DNA of 64,000 nucleotides, from NCBI GenBank assembly GCA_965237775.1, contig OZ250155.1, positions 2,852,001 through 2,916,000 on the forward strand, in the 5' to 3' direction. Position 1 is the stretch's first letter; each line of letters opens with the position of its first letter. Positions 59,633-64,000 of this stretch are shown piece by piece. The notes under the pieces are model-generated. The model was not told where the DNA came from. It was given only the letters and a program-made list of their open reading frames with translations, and made no database searches. Both the position numbers and the translations under genes were made by a program. The stretch comes from CATOSP01 sp965237775 (GTDB lineage: Bacteria > Chloroflexota > Dehalococcoidia > Lucifugimonadales > UBA3495).

Positions 59633-61435
59633 ATGACAAGAGAAATGACCAACAGGGCAGTGACAGTAGCCAGAATGTCAGGAGGACCTGGCCAGGACAG
59701 GGAACTGTCCCACGGCAGGCAGGACAACCTCATGTTCGGATACTGCAAGAAAATCGGATTGGACGTCATCAAGCCCTTCTACGAAGTCGCCAGCGGTCTG
59801 GACGCGAGCAAACGCCCCACACTCCTCGAGGTGATGGAATTCGTCCTAGACCCGGCGAACGAGATCTCCCACGTCGTCTTTCCTGACCTCTCCCGCTTCT
59901 CCAGGTCGAAGTCCGACCCCCAGACATACCTGAAACTTCTCGACGATAACGACATTATCATCCACTCAGCAGTGGATGGAACTACCTCGGACGACGACAA
60001 CGAATTGTTCTGGGATGTGAGCTTCCTCTTCAACCACGAATACTCCAAAACCATATCCCGACTTACGATCGGGGGACAATCCCAGTCCGTGAGGAATGGG
60101 AACGACATAAGCCCCGTGGTGGCATATGGATACGAAAAATACTACGTGGTGGAAAAAGCGAACGAAGGGAAGGAAGGGAAAGAAGTCGCCAGGCAGCGTC
60201 CCCGTTGGAGGCCTCACCCCAAACATTCGGAGGTGGTCCTGCTCATCTTCACGATGCGGGACCAGAAATATCTCCCAATGGCCATCTGCAACCACCTGAA
60301 CGGCCTGGGAATTAAAGCGCCGAGGGGTGGGCTGTGGACCACCAAAACCATCAGCAGAATGCTCAGAAACCTCGCGTACATCGGCTACTCCCAGGTCGGG
60401 AAGAAGTCCCTCTCCCAGTTCCCCAAACACCGGAGGAAGCGGGAACTGGTCCAAAACCCCAACGCCCACGAGGCCATAGTCGAGAAGGACCTTTTCAACA
60501 GGGTGCAGGCCCTCATGCCGAAGAAACCCAGGGCGCAGCGGGAACCCCCCAGGTCCCACGCCAGCCCCAACCCGCTGAGCGACCGGGTGAAGTGCGGCAA
60601 ATGCGGTCACAACGCCAACATGATCATCGCCAACTCGGGGAGCGACGGCGGCAAGAAGCTAATGTGTTCCGTCAAGAAGAACTCCGGGGTCGCTTACTGC
60701 GACATCAAAGACATAGAGCTTGACGACTTCCTGAAGACCGTGGGCGAGTCCCTGAAGGAAAGACTCTCCGCTCCGTCAATCATCCAAGAGCAGATGGAAA
60801 CCCTGGCCAAGAACAGCGAAGAACACGTCGCAAGGGAAAAGGACCGGCAGGCCCTCAAAGCAAAGCGGCTGAAAGAGATCGATCAGGAAAAGGCCAACCT
60901 GATGAGGGGACTCGCCAGGGCTGAAGAGGAATTCCCCGAGAACGTCCAGGACTTCAATCAGTCCCTCAGCCGTTTGAACAAAGAGAAGGAGCAGATTAAC
61001 CAGCAGCAGCAGGACATGGACGAAGAAACCAGTGAGTTGATGGCGTTCCTCGCCGATCCCGAGGGTGTGCTGGAGGCGCTCCAGGAACTGGGAGACAGTA
61101 TCGACCCTGACGACCTGGAGGTAACGTCCAGATTCCTCAAGAGCATCGTCAACCTTGTCGAAGTCTCGGACGACGATGCTGAGATGTACTACAGCGTGCC
61201 TCTCCCCAACACGGTCGAGAAGACAGAGGGCTACAAGGCCTCCACGCGCATCAAGCGCGCAGGCCATTCGCTTCTTTTAGGGACATCTGACCCCGCAGAG
61301 GCGGGGGTGTGCCAGCCTGTAAGGACAGGAGCATGCTGTTCCTGTCCACCGCCCCGCATGGCCGGGGATCAGATTCAAGGACCGGCGCCCGGTGTGCGCA
61401 CACCGGGCCTGGACACACCGCCGCCAGGCGGATAG
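59633..61435 (+). CDS. Large serine recombinase (site-specific integrase)
   Basis: A 600-residue protein. The resolvase domain (10-150) has the probable nucleophile Ser in ARMSGGPGQDRE and DLSRFSRSKSD. The recombinase domain (165-300) includes PVVAYGYEKYY, LNGLGIKAPRGGLWTTKTISRMLRNLAYIGY. The zinc ribbon (325-370) is CGKCGHN ... MCSVKKN ... YCDI, followed by long coiled coils (395-490) and a terminal domain to about 545. The final 50 residues (DPAEAGVCQPVRTGACC ...) are Cys/Pro-rich, unlike the rest, and are encoded by DNA that folds into hairpins. With the XRE gene this looks like the integration module of a mobile element; the attachment sites were not identified. Confidence 0.85.
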   Translation: MTREMTNRAVTVARMSGGPGQDRELSHGRQDNLMFGYCKKIGLDVIKPFYEVASGLDASKRPTLLEVMEFVLDPANEISHVVFPDLSRFSRSKSDPQTYLKLLDDNDIIIHSAVDGTTSDDDNELFWDVSFLFNHEYSKTISRLTIGGQSQSVRNGNDISPVVAYGYEKYYVVEKANEGKEGKEVARQRPRWRPHPKHSEVVLLIFTMRDQKYLPMAICNHLNGLGIKAPRGGLWTTKTISRMLRNLAYIGYSQVGKKSLSQFPKHRRKRELVQNPNAHEAIVEKDLFNRVQALMPKKPRAQREPPRSHASPNPLSDRVKCGKCGHNANMIIANSGSDGGKKLMCSVKKNSGVAYCDIKDIELDDFLKTVGESLKERLSAPSIIQEQMETLAKNSEEHVAREKDRQALKAKRLKEIDQEKANLMRGLARAEEEFPENVQDFNQSLSRLNKEKEQINQQQQDMDEETSELMAFLADPEGVLEALQELGDSIDPDDLEVTSRFLKSIVNLVEVSDDDAEMYYSVPLPNTVEKTEGYKASTRIKRAGHSLLLGTSDPAEAGVCQPVRTGACCSCPPPRMAGDQIQGPAPGVRTPGLDTPPPGG

Positions 61436-61477
61436 CGCAACAGTCGGCGTAACAGAAAACGCCGGTTCGGACGACTG
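61291..61477 (+). other. Cluster of five hairpins at and behind the recombinase 3' end
   Basis: Inverted repeats: CCCCGC/GCGGGG (61291-61306); GGACAGGA/TCCTGTCC (61323-61347); CCCCG/CGGGG (61352-61367); a perfect 22-bp palindrome at 61387-61408 (GCCCGGTGTGC and its complement); and a nested pair CAGTC-GGCGT / ACGCC-GACTG (61441-61477). Three lie wholly inside the codons of the recombinase tail. They could be a structured RNA, an attachment site with arms, or a complex terminator. Confidence 0.55.
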
Positions 61478-61605
61478 TAACCAACGGGTTGAACACCCTC
61501 CAGCCCGCAGCCAGAGGCTGGGGGCTGGTGAATCATGGAAAGATGGCGCAGTACGGCGCCCAGCCGCAGGCCGCGACACGCGGCCGCGGCAAGGAGATTT
61601 ATCAC

Positions 61606-61983
61606 ATGCAGGACCGTGACGGCAACCAACTCCCCCTCGCGGAGCACATCCGCAGCATCTTACCCAGCCCGATCCCGAACGGGGTCACCGAGGGCGTCTA
61701 CCAGGCGCTCTTCGAGATGGCTGGTCTCGCGGACCTCCCCACCGGGCGGTGGCGGGAGTTTCACCTGCGCCGGGCTGTGGAGTTCCTGGAGAAGGCGGTG
61801 CACTCCCTCCGTTGCCCGGAGGACCCCGACCAGGTTGAGGAGGGGGACCGCCCCTCTCCCTGTGCCTGCTGCTATGCCGGCGAGGGCGTCGCCGGGTGCT
61901 GGGACCAGGCTTTCGACTTAGGGTTTGAGAAGGGCTACCGCGAGGCCGCCGAGTACCTGCCCCGTTTCCGGGCCGGCGACTGA
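61606..61983 (+). CDS. Hypothetical protein (125 aa) with Cys-rich segment
   Basis: AAGGAG lies ten bases before ATG 61606. The product (MQDRDGNQLPLAEHIRSILPSPIPNGVTEGVYQALFEM ... RPSPCACCYAGEGVAGCWDQAFDLGFEKGYREAAEYLP) is mostly helical with a CxCC...C cluster that might bind metal. No family recognised. It may be cargo of the element carrying the recombinase. Confidence 0.6.
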   Translation: MQDRDGNQLPLAEHIRSILPSPIPNGVTEGVYQALFEMAGLADLPTGRWREFHLRRAVEFLEKAVHSLRCPEDPDQVEEGDRPSPCACCYAGEGVAGCWDQAFDLGFEKGYREAAEYLPRFRAGD

Positions 61984-62334
61984 TGGACGGCGGCAGTCTG
62001 CCCCCGGGAGTGCACGCTGCGCCCTCTTGCGGTTGAGTGTCCGGGACCCGGCCTTCGACGCCTTCAAGGTCCGGTAAACACAGGTCGGCGCAGCTGCACG
62101 TCAACTGCTTCTACGACGGCAACCGCGGACCGGGGCGGGAGATGGTGGACCGCACCAGTGCCGCCATCACGCACGTCGGCGCCTGGGTTCGTGACGCCGC
62201 CGCCAGGCCACTGACAATTGCGCCTTTATGAAGGCGTTGGCTTCTTGATATGATCACACCACGCCACCTGGGGAGTCTCCTCCTCCGGTGGACGGCAGAG
62301 GGCCGCAGGACGCTGCCCCTTCGGCAGGTGCGGC
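61984..62334. other. Intergenic stretch, no confident gene
   Basis: Short frames only. It should include the promoter of the disrupted nuclease gene at 62335. Confidence 0.4.
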
Positions 62335-63141
62335 ATGGTGCGACTGCGCAGCAACGGCCCCTGCTTCCGGGTGACCTGGCTCACCAAACTTCTGGCCGGG
62401 GAGGACTCCCGCGAGTGGCCGGCCTGGTTCCGGGCCGCACACGAGAGCGGCAGCTGGGAGCAGGTCCCAGGGGACTGCGACCGGGCCGGGTGGCAGATGG
62501 CCCACACGGCCATGGTCAACTAAACCAAAGCCAAGGTGGGATGTGCATTTACCTGTGGCACCGAAGACTGGCTTAGGTGCCACAGTGAAACTCTTCCAAC
62601 GATACTCGGAGGGTGGTTCGGCACTGCCGCTTGACCTACTTAATATGCGCATTTCACCTTGGTATCAGTTTAGGTGCGTGAGCGATGGGAGGAACCGGGC
62701 TGCACCGTGTTCACCGGGAGGCGGAACCACTTTGACCTGAGGGGCGGCGCGGGCACGCTGGGAGGCCAGCCGGACCTGGCCGCCAGGATGGGCGAGACGA
62801 GCGCCAACATCGACGCCAAGACCGGGAAACCGGGTCCGTCCCACCCGGTCCAGGTCATTCTCTACATGTACGCCGTGCCCAGGGCAATCGGGCGGCGCCA
62901 GGGCGTGGTCTTCGACGGCCAGGTGGCCTACGCGGACCACGTGGTCGACATACCCGCATCCGCCGTCGATGACCGGTTCATGGAGCGGCTCTCACAGTTG
63001 ATCGGCCGGTTGGCGTCGGACGCCCCGGCCAGGAGGGTGCCCAGCCCCGGCTAGTGCCGGTTCTGCCCCATCATGGCGGGGGACTGCCCCGACCGGGTGG
63101 CGGAAGACGGTTTCGAGCAGGGCGTGACGGCGGACTTCTGA
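62335..63141 (+). pseudogene. Cas4/RecB-like PD-(D/E)XK nuclease, interrupted by a MITE and a nonsense codon
   Basis: The 5' part (62335-62520) encodes GPCFRVTWLTKLLAGEDSREWPAWF ... AGWQMAHTAMVN. A 153-bp insert (MITE, 62521-62673) follows, and the same frame resumes as VRERWEEPGCTVFTGRRNHF. The nuclease core is GGQPDLAA ... NIDAKTGK (PD...DxK) followed by HPVQVILYMYAVP (QxxxY-type motif). After VPSPG a TAG (63052-63054) stands where homologues have Glu; then CRFCPIMAGDCPDRV supplies the C-terminal Cys cluster typical of Cas4-like proteins, ending at 63141. No CRISPR array or other cas gene was seen. Confidence 0.75.
62520..62673. mobile_element. MITE copy 2, inserted in the Cas4/RecB-like gene
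   Basis: Left end CTAAACCAAAGCCAAGGTGG; right end, reverse-complemented, CTAAACTGATACCAAGGTGA. The length is 154 bp, as in copy 1. The outermost TA on both sides is compatible with a TA target duplication. The interior is diverged from copy 1, with only short matches. Confidence 0.8.
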
Positions 63142-63293
63142 GGGGCGGAGAGGCCGATACGGGCACGTCACGACGGTCCGGCTTCCCACGGGCCGGTGAA
63201 CTGGAGCAGAAAGCCCTCTCCGGTGGGACCGCCACAGAGTCGAAGGACCCGGCCGATGAAGGAGGGGAGTACGGTCAACAAGGACGCGCACGG

Positions 63294-63533
63294 ATGAGCC
63301 AGGAAAGACGCGGACCCGCCGGGATACCTGACCCCCACGCCATGGATGTCGCCCGGGTGATCCAGGAAGCTGTGAATCCGGACCTGACCATCCTCTACGG
63401 CTCCCGTGCCGTGGGAGACCATCACGAGGACTCGGATCTCGATATCATGGTCGTCACGGACGGGACGAGCGCCATCGCCCCGGAGAGCCGGGCGTTGAGA
63501 GCCGCACGGGCATTCATTGACGAGAACCCGTAA
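63294..63533 (+). pseudogene. MNT-type nucleotidyltransferase truncated by an IS66 insertion
   Basis: From ATG 63294: DVARVIQEAVNPDLTILYGSRAVGDHHEDSDLDIMVV, an intact G-S-x-D-x-D metal-binding core. The frame then meets RAFIDENP and a TAA whose first bases belong to the IS66 left end (starting at 63530). The rest of the enzyme is missing from the window, either displaced beyond the IS or lost. It is related in type to the gene at 8871. Confidence 0.7.
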
Positions 63534-64000
63534 CAGTTCAGACTTGGTGAGGTGAATTGGCCGAAGGCGGGTTGCCGAACGCTGGCACGGGTGGCGGTGG
63601 TTATGTCATATACAGGGCATGGATACTGACGTTGACCTCACCACCGTCGACCGCGATGTGCTGATTGCCATCATCGCCGAGTTACAGGCGGTGATTGAGC
63701 GGTTGCAGCTGCGGATTGCCGAACTGGAAGGCCAGGCGAAACCGGGAGACCCGCTCCGAATGCCCGGCCTCAAGGCGAAATCGGCCCGGAAGCCCCCAGC
63801 GCAGCAGGGGCCCCGCAAGCAGCGACGCCACGGCTTCGCCCGCCCGCGCATGACACCCACCCACCGGGTGGAGCACGTGATGGAGAACTGTCCCGATTGC
63901 GGCGCCCACCTGTCCGGCGGTTGGACCCACCGCACTCGGGAAGTCATCGAGCTGCCGGTGGTTCCGGCGCAAGTCACCGAGCACATCTACATTGCTCGGA
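63530..64000 (+). mobile_element. IS66-family element, left end (continues beyond the window)
   Basis: The terminal repeat GTAACAGTTCAGACTTGGTG at 63530 matches the reverse complement of the right end at 18297 in 17 of 20 positions. The transposase gene begins 89 bp inside. The opposite end is outside the window. Confidence 0.8.
63619..64000 (+). CDS. IS66-family transposase (partial, N-terminal)
   Basis: From ATG 63619 the frame is open to the window edge (127 codons). It starts with a leucine-zipper-like coiled coil (LIAIIAELQAVIERLQLRIAELEGQ), followed by a basic linker (KQRRHGFARPRM) and the zinc finger of the IS66 transposase (VMENCPDCGAHLSGGW). The 'EVIELPVVPAQVTEH' segment is also typical. 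The DDE core should lie to the right of the window. Confidence 0.9.
   Translation, partial: MDTDVDLTTVDRDVLIAIIAELQAVIERLQLRIAELEGQAKPGDPLRMPGLKAKSARKPPAQQGPRKQRRHGFARPRMTPTHRVEHVMENCPDCGAHLSGGWTHRTREVIELPVVPAQVTEHIYIAR

Noticed and set aside
62335..63141. Cas4-like gene as sign of a CRISPR-Cas locus
   Set aside because: No repeat-spacer array or other cas gene was found anywhere in the window; stand-alone Cas4/RecB-like nucleases are common.
1..64000. tRNA and rRNA genes
   Set aside because: No GGTTCRANTCC T-arm with matching acceptor stem or rRNA signature was noticed by eye; a covariance-model scan would be decisive.

Overview
The window is GC-rich, bacterial and gene-sparse for its length. 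The cargo suggests a Chloroflexota genome, perhaps of the SAR202/Dehalococcoidia type: lipoproteins with a short signal, a lipobox and Thr/Pro-rich linkers, secreted giants built from cadherin-like beta-sandwich and 'GIWSDGTTMWV' propeller-like repeats, and a PaaK plus enoyl-CoA hydratase pair. This is inference from protein style; no rRNA, tRNA or other marker was seen.

Layout. 1-2.5 kb: the start of a lipoprotein gene leaving the window, two abutting MITE-like elements and an IS701-type transposase remnant. 3-4.7 kb: a membrane coiled-coil protein overlapping a broken GTPase gene. 5.7-7.1 kb: a ParB-like domain fused to a DNA methyltransferase domain whose catalytic motifs are altered. 8-12.9 kb: small zinc-ribbon/HTH proteins, a broken nucleotidyltransferase, an IS1182 remnant, a DUF4160/DUF2442-XRE pair, and a stub of a DISARM-type (DrmD-like) helicase. 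13-18.3 kb: an HtrA-like lipoprotein protease, a small conserved protein, an ankyrin lipoprotein, an Swt1-type HEPN protein and an IS66 tail. 18.3-22.7 kb: small proteins, a Uma2-type nuclease, phenylacetate-CoA ligase and enoyl-CoA hydratase. 22.7-28.7 kb: a gene that appears split around a 5 kb insert carrying a GIY-YIG protein, a truncated protease and a large N6 DNA methyltransferase, bounded by 155-bp direct repeats. 28.9-33 kb (minus strand): a zinc-metallopeptidase-like lipoprotein and a two-component system. 34-56.2 kb: two giant secreted proteins of 4464 and about 2909 residues; the second joins an arylsulfatase-like domain to a phosphohistidine plus ATP-grasp (PEP-synthase/dikinase-like) pair. 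56.3-64 kb: serine-recombinase fragments, one complete large serine recombinase with an XRE regulator, a hairpin-rich tail, a Cas4/RecB-like nuclease gene interrupted by a MITE, a truncated nucleotidyltransferase and the left end of an IS66 element.

Functionally the window is an accessory region with many defence-type genes, most of them broken. At least six frame breaks can be repaired by adding one base, nearly always in a G/C run. Either slippage-driven decay or consensus error could cause this; the two unbroken giant frames argue against a very high error rate. The strongest candidates for something undescribed are the secreted sulfatase-dikinase fusion with its giant neighbour, the ParB-methyltransferase fusion lacking the canonical catalytic motif, and the 5 kb island between long direct repeats.
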